From Sulfurimicrobium sp964384915 (lineage in GTDB: Bacteria; Pseudomonadota; Gammaproteobacteria; Burkholderiales; Sulfuricellaceae), in contig CAYLMA010000003.1 of NCBI GenBank assembly GCA_964384915.1, positions 62,001-126,000 of the forward strand: DNA of 64,000 nucleotides, in the 5' to 3' direction. A program made the position numbers and the translations under genes. Positions 42,421-51,437 of this stretch are shown piece by piece. Position 1 is the first letter of the stretch. Each line of letters starts with the position of its first letter. Below the pieces are notes generated by a model that saw nothing but the letters and a program-made list of their open reading frames with translations, was not told where the DNA came from and searched no databases.

Positions 42421-43158
42421 ATGAAGAACTATCAGCCAGCTCAAAATCTGCTCCAGGATCGCGTGATCCTGGTGACTGGTGCAGGCCAGAGCATCGGCCG
42501 TACTGCGGCACTGGCCTTTGCTTCCCACGGCGCGACGGTGATCCTGCATGGGCGCAAGGTGGAGAAGCTCGAGGCGGTCTATGACGAAATCGAGGCTGCC
42601 GGCTTGCCCCAGGCGGCAATTTTTCCGCTCGACCTGTTCAGTGCCGGGGACAAGGATTACGAAGCGCTGGCGACCGGAATCCGGCGCCAGTTTTCCCGTC
42701 TTGACGGCATTCTGCACAATGCTTCCCACCTCGACAGCTTGCGCAGCCTGGAGGAACATACCCTCGAACAGTGGCAGGTTTCGCTGCGCGTGAACCTCAT
42801 GGCGCCTTTTGCCCTGACCCGCGCGTGCCTGCCTTTGCTGAAAGAGTCGCCGGATGCCTCAATCATCATGACTTCGGAAACCCATGGACATGTGCCGGCG
42901 GCGTACTGGGGCAGCTTTGCTGTTTCCAAGGCCGCCGGGGAGGTGCTGGTGAAGATGTGGGCGCAGGAGTTGGAGTTGCACCCCAATCTGCGCATCAACG
43001 GCATTGTTCCCGGCCCGGTGCAGTCGGCTCAGCGCGTCAGGACGCATCCCGGCGAGGTTCTGGAATCAATGCCCTTGCCGGAAACCCTGATGCCGAACTA
43101 TTTGTATCTGATGGGAAGCGACAGCCGCGGCGTGAGCGGCCGGATTGTCGAGTGTTAG
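42421..43158 (+). CDS. YciK-family short-chain dehydrogenase with altered active site
   Basis: 245 aa SDR. LVTGAGQSIGR binds NAD(P); LHNAS is the NNAG-equivalent; IIMTSETHG supplies the catalytic Ser region. Where the family has YxxxK (Y-A-x-S-K in E. coli YciK) this protein reads SFAVSK: the catalytic Tyr is Phe, the codon being TTT. The Lys is kept. Otherwise length and C-terminus (PLPETLMPNYLYLMGSDS) agree with YciK, whose substrate is unknown. Either activity is lost or changed, or the nearby Tyr of AAYWG takes over. Its stop overlaps that of the convergent FHA gene by four bases. Confidence 0.85.
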   Translation: MKNYQPAQNLLQDRVILVTGAGQSIGRTAALAFASHGATVILHGRKVEKLEAVYDEIEAAGLPQAAIFPLDLFSAGDKDYEALATGIRRQFSRLDGILHNASHLDSLRSLEEHTLEQWQVSLRVNLMAPFALTRACLPLLKESPDASIIMTSETHGHVPAAYWGSFAVSKAAGEVLVKMWAQELELHPNLRINGIVPGPVQSAQRVRTHPGEVLESMPLPETLMPNYLYLMGSDSRGVSGRIVEC

Positions 43159-43862
43159 GCCTGTTTTTTCAGGAAAAAACGTAGTATTTCTCCGCCCACT
43201 TCGATTTGATCTCCGTCCTGCAGCGGTTGCGCTTCTTCGCTGATTGCCTGGCCATTGACCAGCGGCTGCTTTTTGCCTTCCACCCGTGTGATGGAATAGC
43301 CGTGCGGACGGCGGTTGATGACGGCCACCTGGATGCCAGCCTTTCCAAAGGTCGCAAGCGGGCGGTTTAATTCCAGGGTCTGACCTGCATGTGGCCCTTC
43401 CAGGCCCTGGATGCCCCCGAGGGGGAAAATGTCGTTGGCCGCACGTGCCACCGAAACCGTAGCGCCTGCTTGGGCACTTGTTTGTGCCGAGGTTTCCGAT
43501 CCTCCCTCGCCGCGTCCCAAATTCATTACCGGCATCATCATGATGGTGCGGTCAGAGTCCACGCCGGGTTTGGCCTTCTGGTTGATATATCTGAGTTGAT
43601 AGCGGCCAATATCGATCACGTCGTTGTTCTGCAGAATGTGCTTCTTGATCTTGATTCCGTTCACCAGCGTGCCGTTAGTGCTGCCCAGGTCTTCCAGTAT
43701 CTGGTCATTGCCCACGGTGACAATGACGGCGTGTTCCTTGCTGACCGATGAATCGTCGATGTGCAACTCGTTATTCGGCTTGCGGCCAATGCCAAAGCGC
43801 TCCTTTTCGAGGAAATGATATCCGAGTACATTGCCATCCAGGCTCAAAACCAGTTTTGCCAT
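43155..43862 (-). CDS. Tandem FHA-domain protein (235 aa)
   Basis: The N-terminal FHA domain (residues 22-95) has FGIGRKPNNELHIDD, SSVSKEHAVI and LGSTNGTLVNG, including the Arg, Ser and His/Asn residues that bind phosphothreonine. A second, degenerate FHA-like domain fills the C-terminal third (NRPLATFGKAG...PLVNGQAI). It is cytoplasmic and lies 12 bp after the PP2C gene on the same strand. Family knowledge: FHA proteins read phospho-Thr marks written by kinases such as the one at 45003. Confidence 0.85.
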   Translation of the reverse strand: MAKLVLSLDGNVLGYHFLEKERFGIGRKPNNELHIDDSSVSKEHAVIVTVGNDQILEDLGSTNGTLVNGIKIKKHILQNNDVIDIGRYQLRYINQKAKPGVDSDRTIMMMPVMNLGRGEGGSETSAQTSAQAGATVSVARAANDIFPLGGIQGLEGPHAGQTLELNRPLATFGKAGIQVAVINRRPHGYSITRVEGKKQPLVNGQAISEEAQPLQDGDQIEVGGEILRFFLKKQA

Positions 43863-43874
43863 CGTTTTCTCCTG

Positions 43875-44687
43875 TTATTTCAGCCAGCCGAAGAGCCGCC
43901 CAAGCAGCCCACTGGATTGTTCTACAGCGGGGAAGGGGGCTAGTACCTTGATCAGAATCGCAGAAATGTTGTCGTGCCCGCCATTGTCATTGGCCATCAT
44001 CACCAGTTGTCGCGCCGTGAGAGGCAGATTGGCCTGCAGGGCATTCAGGGCGAGCTCGATGTTGGCGTCGTCGACCATGTCGTTCAGTCCGTCCGAGCAT
44101 AGCAGGTAGATATCGCCCGGCTCGACTGCCTGATTTTGCACCTCGCACTGGCTTTGGGCTTCAACCCCCAGCGCGCGGGTCACCAGGTTGCGGTTATGGG
44201 AAATTTTGGCATCGTCGTTGGAAATCAGGCCGAGCGCCACCTGCTCGTGAAGAATGGAATGGTCCTGTGTCAGCACCTTGAGCTTGCCTTGGCGCAGACG
44301 GTAGAGGCGCGAATCGCCGATATGGGCAAAATGCAGTCGATTGTCATGAAAAACCGCCACGACCAGCGTGGTGCCCATGCCATGGTGCTGGGGGCTGGCC
44401 TGAGCAGCCTGATATATTGCCCGATTGGCCCTGCTGGCCGAAGATTCAAGAATATCCGTTATGCTGCTTGCGGTCGGGATGGCTTCGCTTAGCTGGCGCT
44501 TGAGTTCTGACACCATGATCGTGGCGGCCATGCCGCTGGCCACGTCTCCAGCCTTGTACCCCCCCATGCCATCGGCCACCATGGCCAGTCCCAGGTCAGG
44601 TTCGGTAGCAATGGTATCTTCGTTGAATGAGCGGACAATACCTGGATCGGTAATGGTGGTGATTTCCAGCGCGCTGCGTACTGACAT
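43875..44687 (-). CDS. PP2C-type Ser/Thr phosphatase (Stp1-like), copy 1
   Basis: 270 aa from MSVRSALEI. The metal-binding motifs are all present: RSFNEDT, LAMVADGMGGYKAGD, FAHIGDSRLYRL, LLCSDGLNDM and GGHDNISAI. It is Mn/Mg-dependent and opposes Thr kinases. I choose ATG 44687 because the conserved domain starts right there; the open frame extends upstream but with unrelated sequence and no good RBS. It is divergent from the kinase gene. The 315-bp region 44688-45002 between them holds the kinase -10 and no gene. Confidence 0.88.
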   Translation of the reverse strand: MSVRSALEITTITDPGIVRSFNEDTIATEPDLGLAMVADGMGGYKAGDVASGMAATIMVSELKRQLSEAIPTASSITDILESSASRANRAIYQAAQASPQHHGMGTTLVVAVFHDNRLHFAHIGDSRLYRLRQGKLKVLTQDHSILHEQVALGLISNDDAKISHNRNLVTRALGVEAQSQCEVQNQAVEPGDIYLLCSDGLNDMVDDANIELALNALQANLPLTARQLVMMANDNGGHDNISAILIKVLAPFPAVEQSSGLLGRLFGWLK

Positions 44688-44988
44688 TTTTTGTTTATTC
44701 CCCTTATCGGCGGTTGCCTGTTGTTGTTTTTTGCACGCTGCATTCTCGCATTCCATTCGACTAGGATGCAAGGAAGGATTGATATCAGCAATGATAAATT
44801 GATCGGGCGGCCCTTCGTTCACGCGAGATCCCTGATGGATGGTTCCTGGTGATTTTGACCGCTTTGCCGTTGCCCATGGATGAGCATGGATTCTACGCAA
44901 GGCCAGATCGATACTGCCTGTCTCGCGCCCAATGGGTATTCCGGTTTAAAAATTAGCCTAAATCTCCTCCCAAATCTCATCAACACCT

Positions 44989-44994
44989 TATAAT
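44989..44994 (+). promoter_or_regulatory. -10 element of the kinase gene, implying a leaderless mRNA
   Basis: Perfect TATAAT, with the ATG only eight bases downstream and no Shine-Dalgarno. The -35 region is poor. Confidence 0.45.
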
Positions 44995-45002
44995 CCCGTT
45001 CC

Positions 45003-46376
45003 ATGATCAAGCAGAAAATAGATCGTTACGAAATCATCTCGGAAATCGGGCAGGGCGCGATGGGCGTGGTGTATCGCGCTTTGGATCCCCTGCTGGAACG
45101 GACGGTGGCTATCAAGACCATCAGTCTTGACTTGTCCAAGGATGAGTTCGAAGAGTTCGAGCAGCGCTTCTATCGTGAGGCGAAATTGGCAGGGCGTCTC
45201 AATCACCCCAATATTGTCACGATTCATGATGTGGGCAATACCGACAATATCGCCTACATGGCGATGGAGTTTCTGGAAGGCGTGGAATTGCGCGACATCA
45301 TGGATGCCGGCACGCAACTAGATCTCGACAGGATTGTCGAAATCGTGAGTCAGGTGGCCGATGGCTTGGCATTCGCCCACGAGCATGGCGTGGTTCATCG
45401 CGACATCAAGCCCTCCAATATCATGATCCTGAAAAATGGCGTGGCAAAAATCACCGATTTCGGCATCGCTCTGATTCCCTCGTCTTCGCGCACCATGTCG
45501 GGCATGGTGCTGGGTTCCCCAAAATACATGTCGCCGGAGCAGGTGGTCGGACAGGACGTGGACCGGCGCTCCGATATTTTTTCGCTAGGGGTGATGCTGT
45601 ATGAAATGCTGACCGGAAAACCGCCGTTTAGCGGTGACAATATCAGCGCCATCATGTATCGCATTCTCAATGAAATGCCTATGGCTCCGGTAACGGTAAA
45701 GCCGGATCTGCCCGAAATCTTCAATTACATTGTATCCAAGGCATTGGCCAAGCATCCGGACGACCGTTATCAGAGCGCTGGCGAGATGGCGGAAGATTTG
45801 CGCAGATACCGATCATTGCAGGCGCCGTTGAATTTCTGTGCCGGATCGGATGGCAAGCCCCGCACCCTGGAGCGCCGCAGTAAACCGCGCCCGATAGAAG
45901 ACCAGACGATGTTGATGCCCTTGCGCGCGGAACTTGGCACAAAGTTACAGCCCTCATGGTGGAAGCGCCCTGCGTTTCTGGGTGTTGGGGTGATTTTTCT
46001 GGTGCTGGCGGCTTTTCTCCTGAGCCGTGATGAACCGGCTATGCAGAATGAAGCGCAAAGCCCGGTTGCCCAGGATGCAAAGCTTGAGGTTCCGGTTGCC
46101 CAGGACGCGAAGCTTGAGGTTAAGGCTGTCGAGCCTGATCCGCCCTTGCCGCCGGTAATCCCTGCTCCTCAGGGAACGCTTTCTTTGGCGGTGACTCCCT
46201 GGGGCGAGATATTCGTGGATGGCAAGCGCGAAGGCGTTTCTCCGCCTCTGAAGGAATTGAAACTATCCGTTGGCAAGCACAGAATCGAGATCAGGAACCC
46301 AGGGTTTTCGAGCTATTTTCAAACACTGGATATCCAGCCGGAAACAACCCTGAAAATCAAATACAAATTCAAGTAA
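45003..46376 (+). CDS. Ser/Thr protein kinase with TM helix and PEGA domain (457 aa)
   Basis: Hanks-type kinase at residues 8-270: Gly loop IGQGAMGVVY, VAIKT with the ATP Lys, HRDIKPSN catalytic loop, DFGIAL, and SPKYMSPEQ (APE equivalent). A membrane helix at about 322-340 (FLGVGVIFLVLAAFLL) separates it from a periplasmic tail containing a duplicated VAQDAKLEV repeat and a PEGA domain (LSLAVTPWGEIFVDGKREG). PEGA often binds surface or envelope components. Two PP2C phosphatases and two FHA proteins nearby complete a phosphorelay. The start has no RBS. Confidence 0.9.
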   Translation: MIKQKIDRYEIISEIGQGAMGVVYRALDPLLERTVAIKTISLDLSKDEFEEFEQRFYREAKLAGRLNHPNIVTIHDVGNTDNIAYMAMEFLEGVELRDIMDAGTQLDLDRIVEIVSQVADGLAFAHEHGVVHRDIKPSNIMILKNGVAKITDFGIALIPSSSRTMSGMVLGSPKYMSPEQVVGQDVDRRSDIFSLGVMLYEMLTGKPPFSGDNISAIMYRILNEMPMAPVTVKPDLPEIFNYIVSKALAKHPDDRYQSAGEMAEDLRRYRSLQAPLNFCAGSDGKPRTLERRSKPRPIEDQTMLMPLRAELGTKLQPSWWKRPAFLGVGVIFLVLAAFLLSRDEPAMQNEAQSPVAQDAKLEVPVAQDAKLEVKAVEPDPPLPPVIPAPQGTLSLAVTPWGEIFVDGKREGVSPPLKELKLSVGKHRIEIRNPGFSSYFQTLDIQPETTLKIKYKFK

Positions 46377-46380
46377 TGTC

Positions 46381-46866
46381 ATGCCGAAATCCAATCTGAC
46401 TCTTTTATCCTTGCTGCTGGTGCTATTGACCAGTGCGTGCAGCAATGCCGGTTTCAATAAACTTAACACCAAACTGGATGAAGTGCTGACCCAGAAAAAG
46501 CCTGAGGAAGCCGTTGAAGCGCCGCCCCCGCCTGCACCACCGGCTGTTCGCAAGGCCGGGCAGGACTTGAATTCGGGTATCCGCAGCTATGAAGACGGCA
46601 ACTACAATGCCGCAGCCGGTTACTTCCAGAATGCCCTGGGGGAAGGGCAGCTGACGCTTGGCGAGCAGGTGACGGCGCACAAGTTTCTCGCCTTCATTTA
46701 CTGCGTTTCGGGTGAGAAACTGGCGTGTCGCGGGGAGTTCAAGAAAGTCCTGACACTCAACCCAAAATTCGAGTTGAGCGCCGGCGAGGCCGGCCACCCT
46801 ATGTGGGGGCCGGTATTCCGTGAGGTGCAGGCAGCGGCAACGGGCAGGAAAATCCGCAAGAAATAG
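46381..46866 (+). CDS. TssQ-like lipoprotein (161 aa)
   Basis: Signal peptide with lipobox LLTSAC, then a Glu/Pro-rich linker (APPPPAPP) and a TPR-like domain (IRSYEDGNYNAAAGYFQNAL; HKFLAFIYCVSGEKLACRGE). This layout matches the TssQ family of T6SS-associated lipoproteins. No core T6SS genes are in the window, so its role could be general envelope signalling with the kinase directly upstream (four bases away, presumably coupled). Outer-membrane or periplasmic localisation expected. Confidence 0.7.
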   Translation: MPKSNLTLLSLLLVLLTSACSNAGFNKLNTKLDEVLTQKKPEEAVEAPPPPAPPAVRKAGQDLNSGIRSYEDGNYNAAAGYFQNALGEGQLTLGEQVTAHKFLAFIYCVSGEKLACRGEFKKVLTLNPKFELSAGEAGHPMWGPVFREVQAAATGRKIRKK

Positions 46867-46878
46867 CCTGGCGGGTTC

Positions 46879-47355
46879 TTAAACTTTTCCCCGGAAGTGC
46901 TGGTGGCAGGATTTGCAGCTTTCCTCGACGCGGTTGAGCGCGGGTTTGATCTGCGCCATATTGCCGTTTTTTGCCGCTTCGACAAGTTGATCTGTAGATT
47001 CTTTCAGTTTTTGCTGGGCCTGGATGAAGTCGGCCGGCTTTTGCCATACTTCGGGTTTGGCTCGTGTTGGCGGGTAATTGCTATCCGGAGTGAAATGCAC
47101 CCAAGGCTCTGTCGCCAGTTGTTTTAGTTCCATGGCGCCGGCGAGAAATTTCTGGCGATCATAATCTTCTCGTTCGCGCACCACCATGCCCATCGGCTCC
47201 AGCGTGCGGAGCATCTGTTTGAAAACCGCTTTGCGCTTGGCGACGGGTTGATCCGGATGGGTGTCCTGGGGTTCATTGCTACAGGCGGTAAGTGTCAAGG
47301 TCGCCACAATGGCGGATAACAATAAAATTCTGGGCATAGGTTGAGTCTTTTCCAT
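46879..47355 (-). CDS. Cytochrome c'-like (class II) lipoprotein (158 aa)
   Basis: Signal sequence ending in the lipobox-like LTLTAC. The mature part is a four-helix-type protein with a single heme-attachment motif CKSCH eight residues before its C-terminus, as in cytochrome c'/class II cytochromes. Heme would be attached in the periplasm by the Ccm or Ccs machinery. Two ATGs (47355 and 47337) could start it, neither with a clear RBS; I keep the longer form. Role in electron transfer or NO binding is possible; it has no obvious link with the kinase cluster. Confidence 0.8.
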   Translation of the reverse strand: MEKTQPMPRILLLSAIVATLTLTACSNEPQDTHPDQPVAKRKAVFKQMLRTLEPMGMVVREREDYDRQKFLAGAMELKQLATEPWVHFTPDSNYPPTRAKPEVWQKPADFIQAQQKLKESTDQLVEAAKNGNMAQIKPALNRVEESCKSCHQHFRGKV

Positions 47356-47426
47356 TCAGATGTTCAGGGTGGTTGGTTCCATGCATGGCAGTAAAGTTCC
47401 CTTGCCTGTGTGGCAAGGTCAAATTC

Positions 47427-48170
47427 TTATTTCATGGAAAACTCCAGTTCGGTACCTGCAATGCTGATGACGTCGCGGGGCTGGAGTTTACATGGAAGGG
47501 TTTTGATTTCGCTGCCGTTGATCAGGGGCAGATCTGTGCCTTCAATAAGCCCGAGATAATACTGGTCGTCACGCAAGGTGATGGCAGCGACCTGGATGCC
47601 AGGTTTGCCCAGTGTGGTGACGGGTTTGGATAACTCCAGCGTCTGGCCGGCACCTGGGCCGGAGGAGATTCGGAGCACGCCGAGCGTACCGCTACCCGTT
47701 TGGGTGTCTTCACTGCTCTCGAGTGCGCCACTCTGGGTGACTGCGCCAAGATCGGCAGGTGAGTTGAGCCTGGTCAGCTCCGGCATTCTGGTGGCCTCAT
47801 CCAGCGAGGAGGCGTGATGAGGGCGCGCCATCTCCGTTCTTGGGATTGCGGCAATGGTTTTCCCCGGAGCGCTGCGTTCCAGCACTTCGCTGATGAAAGT
47901 GAAGGTGTAGCGGGAGATACTGATTTCATCGCCATCCTGCAGCACACATCTGTGGACGCTGTTCTGGTTGACCCGGGTGCCGTTGGTGCTCTCCAGATCT
48001 TCCAGGAAGGAGTCGCTGCCCAAGGTGATGATGACAGCATGGTTTCCGCTTACCGCAGAATCGTCAAGATGGATGTCGCACTGCGCCTTGCGCCCGATCA
48101 TGACGCGTTCGCGGTCAAGAGCGAACTCTTTGATGGAACCGTTTTCATCCTTTAAAACCAGTTTGGACAT
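47427..48170 (-). CDS. Tandem FHA-domain protein (247 aa), paralogue of 43155
   Basis: Residues 22-95 form an FHA domain: VMIGRKAQCDIHLDD, SAVSGNHAVII and LESTNGTRVNQ keep the phosphothreonine-binding residues. A linker of about 60 residues leads to a degenerate second FHA (LSKPVTTLGKPGIQVAA...PLINGSEIKTL). Same architecture as 43155-43862, showing that an FHA-PP2C pair was duplicated. It is eight bases downstream of the second PP2C gene. Confidence 0.85.
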   Translation of the reverse strand: MSKLVLKDENGSIKEFALDRERVMIGRKAQCDIHLDDSAVSGNHAVIITLGSDSFLEDLESTNGTRVNQNSVHRCVLQDGDEISISRYTFTFISEVLERSAPGKTIAAIPRTEMARPHHASSLDEATRMPELTRLNSPADLGAVTQSGALESSEDTQTGSGTLGVLRISSGPGAGQTLELSKPVTTLGKPGIQVAAITLRDDQYYLGLIEGTDLPLINGSEIKTLPCKLQPRDVISIAGTELEFSMK

Positions 48171-48178
48171 ATTTCTTC

Positions 48179-48949
48179 CTAGCCAACGCGCGCCACAATG
48201 GCCGAGATATTGTCATAACCGCCATTCTCGTTCGCCTGCCGAACCAGTTGCCGAACCAGTTGCTGCGGATCCTCCTGGCAGGCGCTCATAATTGCGAGCA
48301 TCTCATCGTATGTGAGCATATCGTAACATCCGTCTGAACAGAGGAGAAAAACATCCCCGGACTTGATGCTGACTTCACGCATGTCTACCTCAACCACGGA
48401 ATCCACGCCCAGGGCGCGTGTCAGCACCCCCCGGTAAGAGTCAAATGCGGCATCTGCAGCCGTGATTTCTCCATTCTCGATGCGCTCCTGGACCATGGTG
48501 TGATCCACCGTGAGTTGGTTCAGGGCGCGATTACGCCACAGATAGATGCGCGAATCGCCAATATGAGCCAGCGTGACCCGGTCACTATGAAAATAGGCAG
48601 CCAGGAAAGTGGTACCCATGCCTTCGTAGCGGGTCTGTTTGAGCGCGGTATCGTGGACGATCAAATTTGCTTCGCTGACGGCTGCATAGAGCCTCAATAC
48701 GCCATCGCTGATTTTTTGGGCCCATTCGGCTTCGCGCCAGTGCGGCGCCAGCGGTTTGCTGAAGGACTCAAGCACTGTTTTGATTGCCAGGTTGCTGGCG
48801 ATTTCGCCGCCTTCATACCCACCCATGCCGTCGGCCAGCAAAGCCAGCCCGAAGTTGGCATCCCAGGCGATGGCATCTTCATTGCCCGGCCTGACGCGGC
48901 CAGTGTCGCTGGCGCCGGCAAATTCCCAGGTGAATGCCTTGTCGCTCAT
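48179..48949 (-). CDS. PP2C-type Ser/Thr phosphatase, copy 2 (256 aa)
   Basis: Complete PP2C signature set: RPGNEDAIAW, LALLADGMGGYEGGE, LAHIGDSRIYLW, LLCSDGCYDML and GGYDNISAIV. The ATG at 48949 begins MSDKAFTWEF and has AGGA ten bases upstream, inside the radA stop region, so it is coupled to radA. The C-terminus contains a small duplication QLVRQLVRQ. With the FHA gene after it, it mirrors 43155-44687. Confidence 0.88.
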   Translation of the reverse strand: MSDKAFTWEFAGASDTGRVRPGNEDAIAWDANFGLALLADGMGGYEGGEIASNLAIKTVLESFSKPLAPHWREAEWAQKISDGVLRLYAAVSEANLIVHDTALKQTRYEGMGTTFLAAYFHSDRVTLAHIGDSRIYLWRNRALNQLTVDHTMVQERIENGEITAADAAFDSYRGVLTRALGVDSVVEVDMREVSIKSGDVFLLCSDGCYDMLTYDEMLAIMSACQEDPQQLVRQLVRQANENGGYDNISAIVARVG

Positions 48950-48953
48950 AAGT

Positions 48954-50309
48954 TTAGTTCCTGAAGTGGTCGACAGCCTGTTGCAGCCGTTCCACTGCGG
49001 TAATCTCCATGCCGGCGATTGCCTGCTTGGGTTTGTTTCCCTTGGGGACGACTGCGTGAGTGAAACCCAGTTTGGCGGCTTCCTTGAGCCGCTCCTGCCC
49101 GCGCTGCACCGGGCGGATTTCGCCGGCCAGGCCGATTTCGCCGAACACCACCAGCTTGCCCGGCAGCGGCCGGTTCCTGAGCGAAGATACAATCGCCAGC
49201 AGCACCGCCAGATCCGCCGCCGGCTCGGTGATCTTGACGCCGCCCACGGCGTTGACGAACACATCCTGGTCGAAACAGGCTATTCCCGCATGGCGGTGCA
49301 GCACGGCGAGCAGCATGGCGAGGCGGTTCTGCTCCAGGCCCACCGAGAGGCGGCGCGGGTTGGGCGCATGGGCCTCGTCCACCAGGGCCTGGATCTCCAC
49401 CAGCAGGGGCCGGGTGCCTTCCTGGGTGACCATGACGCAGGAGCCGGCGACATCCTGCCCGTGGTGGGAGAGGAACAGCGCCGAGGGATTGCTGACCTCG
49501 CGCAGGCCTTTTTCGGTCATGGCAAAGACGCCCAGTTCGTTGACCGCGCCGAAGCGGTTCTTGAAGGCGCGCACCAGGCGGAAGCTGGAGTTGCTGTCGC
49601 CCTCGAAATAGAGCACGGTATCGACGATGTGCTCCAGCACACGGGGGCCCGCCAGCGCGCCTTCCTTGGTGACGTGGCCGACCAGGATCACGGCCGTGCC
49701 CGACTGCTTGGCGAAGCGCGTGAGCTGGGCCGCGCATTCGCGCACCTGGGCCACGCTGCCTGGGGCGGATTGCAGCGCCTCGGAATACACAGTCTGGATC
49801 GAGTCGATCACGGCCACTTCGGGCTTATGCGCCGCCAGGGTAGCAAGGATTTTCTCCAGGCTGATTTCAGCCAGCAACTGGACGGATTTTGCCTCCAGCG
49901 CGAGGCGCTTGGCGCGCGATGCGATCTGCTGCGCGGATTCCTCGCCGCTGACGTAGAGCACAGGATGCTTCGAACTCAGATGACAGAGGGCCTGCAGCAA
50001 CAGGGTCGATTTGCCGATGCCGGGGTCGCCGCCGATCAGGACGACGGCGCCCTGCACCAGGCCGCCGCCCAGCACCCGGTCGAATTCCGCGATGCCGGTC
50101 GGTTCGCGCGGGACTTCCTGGGCCTCGACCTCACCCAGACTCTGCACCTTGCTGGTCACGGCAAGGGCGTTGTAGCGGTTGCCCGCAGCGCTCTCGGCGA
50201 CGGTCTCAACCAGCGTGTTCCATGCCGTGCAGTGCGGGCACTGCCCCTGCCACTTGGGCGACTGTCCGCCGCATTCGGTGCAGGTATAGATGGACTTGGC
50301 TTTGGCCAT
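48954..50309 (-). CDS. radA: DNA repair protein RadA (Sms)
   Basis: 451 aa. N-terminal zinc finger CTECG...CPHC, RecA-like ATPase with Walker A GGDPGIGKST, the RadA-specific KNRFG motif (FKNRFGAVNELG), and a C-terminal Lon-protease-like domain (VNAVGGVKITEPAADLAVLL). It drives branch migration of recombination intermediates. The ATG at 50309 is two bases after the alr stop; longer extensions are out of family. Confidence 0.96.
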   Translation of the reverse strand: MAKAKSIYTCTECGGQSPKWQGQCPHCTAWNTLVETVAESAAGNRYNALAVTSKVQSLGEVEAQEVPREPTGIAEFDRVLGGGLVQGAVVLIGGDPGIGKSTLLLQALCHLSSKHPVLYVSGEESAQQIASRAKRLALEAKSVQLLAEISLEKILATLAAHKPEVAVIDSIQTVYSEALQSAPGSVAQVRECAAQLTRFAKQSGTAVILVGHVTKEGALAGPRVLEHIVDTVLYFEGDSNSSFRLVRAFKNRFGAVNELGVFAMTEKGLREVSNPSALFLSHHGQDVAGSCVMVTQEGTRPLLVEIQALVDEAHAPNPRRLSVGLEQNRLAMLLAVLHRHAGIACFDQDVFVNAVGGVKITEPAADLAVLLAIVSSLRNRPLPGKLVVFGEIGLAGEIRPVQRGQERLKEAAKLGFTHAVVPKGNKPKQAIAGMEITAVERLQQAVDHFRN

Positions 50310-50311
50310 AG

Positions 50312-51433
50312 CTATGCGACCTCGGTCATGGGGACGCGCGCCGCGACGGCGCACAGCAGCTCGTAGCTGATGGTGCCCGCGGCACTGGCGACCTCGTCCA
50401 CCGGCAGGCCTGCGCCCCACAGCGTGACGGGCGAGCCGATCCGGGCATCTGGAATGCCAGTCAGGTCCACCGTCAGCATATCCATGGAAACCCGTCCGAC
50501 GATACGGCTGCGTTGCCCATTGAGCGTGGTTGTTGCCGATTCATCGGCTTTACAGCCACGGCCTACCCCTTGCGGGTGGAGCAGCACCGGCGTGCCGCTG
50601 GGCGCGTGGCGCGGGTAGCCGTCGGCATAGCCGCAGGCCACGGTGCCGATGCGCATCGCCTCAGGCGCGTGGAAGCTTGCGCCATAGCCGACTGCCGCGC
50701 CGGCAGGGATGTCGCGCACGGCGATGAGTTCGCTGGAAAGCGTCATGACGGGCTTGAGCCCTAACTCAGCGGCGCTTTGACCGCACATGGGAGAGGCGCC
50801 GTATAGCATGATGCCGGGGCGCACCCAGTCTCCGTGCGCCTCAGGGTGGTTCAGCACGGCAGCGGAGTTGGACAGGCTGCGCGGCAGATTCAATCCATGC
50901 GTGATGGAATTGAACAGCAGCAACTGATCCGTGATGCCATCGCTTTCATCGGCGCGGGCAAAATGGGTCATGAGGGTGATTGTGGCGCCCATTTGCTGCA
51001 AGGCACGCAATGCCGCAGGCGCATCGTCGGGCTGGAAACCGAGGCGGTTCATGCCGCTGTTGATCTTGAGCCAGGCTTGAATCGGCGCGAGGCCAGGTTG
51101 CTGGAGCAAGGCGTCGATCTGCCACTGCGCATGAATGACGCTGGACAAGCCATGCCGTGCCAGTAAGGGCAGTTCGTCCGCGCTGAAGAAGCCTTCCAGC
51201 AGCAATATATCCTGTGTGAACCCTGCTTCGCGCAGATTGATGGCTTCCGCCAGGTTGAGCACCGCATAACCGTCCGCAGCCTCCAGCGCCCTTGCCACCC
51301 GCAGCATGCCATGGCCGTAGCCGTTGGCCTTGATTACCGCCATGATGCGAGCGTGCGGCGCATGTCTGCGGGCGACGCCCAGATTGTGCCGTAGCGCGGA
51401 AAGATCCACAGTGGCGCGAAGCGGGCGCGGCAT
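50312..51433 (-). CDS. alr: Alanine racemase
   Basis: 373 aa. PLP enzyme making D-Ala for peptidoglycan. IMAVIKANGYGHGML contains the PLP lysine; the second-half VAYGASFHA-like segment (AVGYGASFHAPEAMRIG) holds the catalytic Tyr, and DGYPRHAPSGTPV and RVSMDMLTVDLT are family hallmarks. The ATG at 51433 follows the dnaB stop by four bases; a GTG six codons earlier would overlap dnaB. Confidence 0.95.
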   Translation of the reverse strand: MPRPLRATVDLSALRHNLGVARRHAPHARIMAVIKANGYGHGMLRVARALEAADGYAVLNLAEAINLREAGFTQDILLLEGFFSADELPLLARHGLSSVIHAQWQIDALLQQPGLAPIQAWLKINSGMNRLGFQPDDAPAALRALQQMGATITLMTHFARADESDGITDQLLLFNSITHGLNLPRSLSNSAAVLNHPEAHGDWVRPGIMLYGASPMCGQSAAELGLKPVMTLSSELIAVRDIPAGAAVGYGASFHAPEAMRIGTVACGYADGYPRHAPSGTPVLLHPQGVGRGCKADESATTTLNGQRSRIVGRVSMDMLTVDLTGIPDARIGSPVTLWGAGLPVDEVASAAGTISYELLCAVAARVPMTEVA

Positions 51434-51437
51434 GGAC

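Noticed and set aside
43155..48949. A type VI secretion locus
   Set aside because: Only regulatory-type proteins and a TssQ-like lipoprotein are present; no tssB/C, hcp, vgrG or clpV.
48756..50366. 536-codon open frame antisense to radA and the PP2C gene
   Set aside because: Both covered genes are unambiguous; the antisense translation has no family features.
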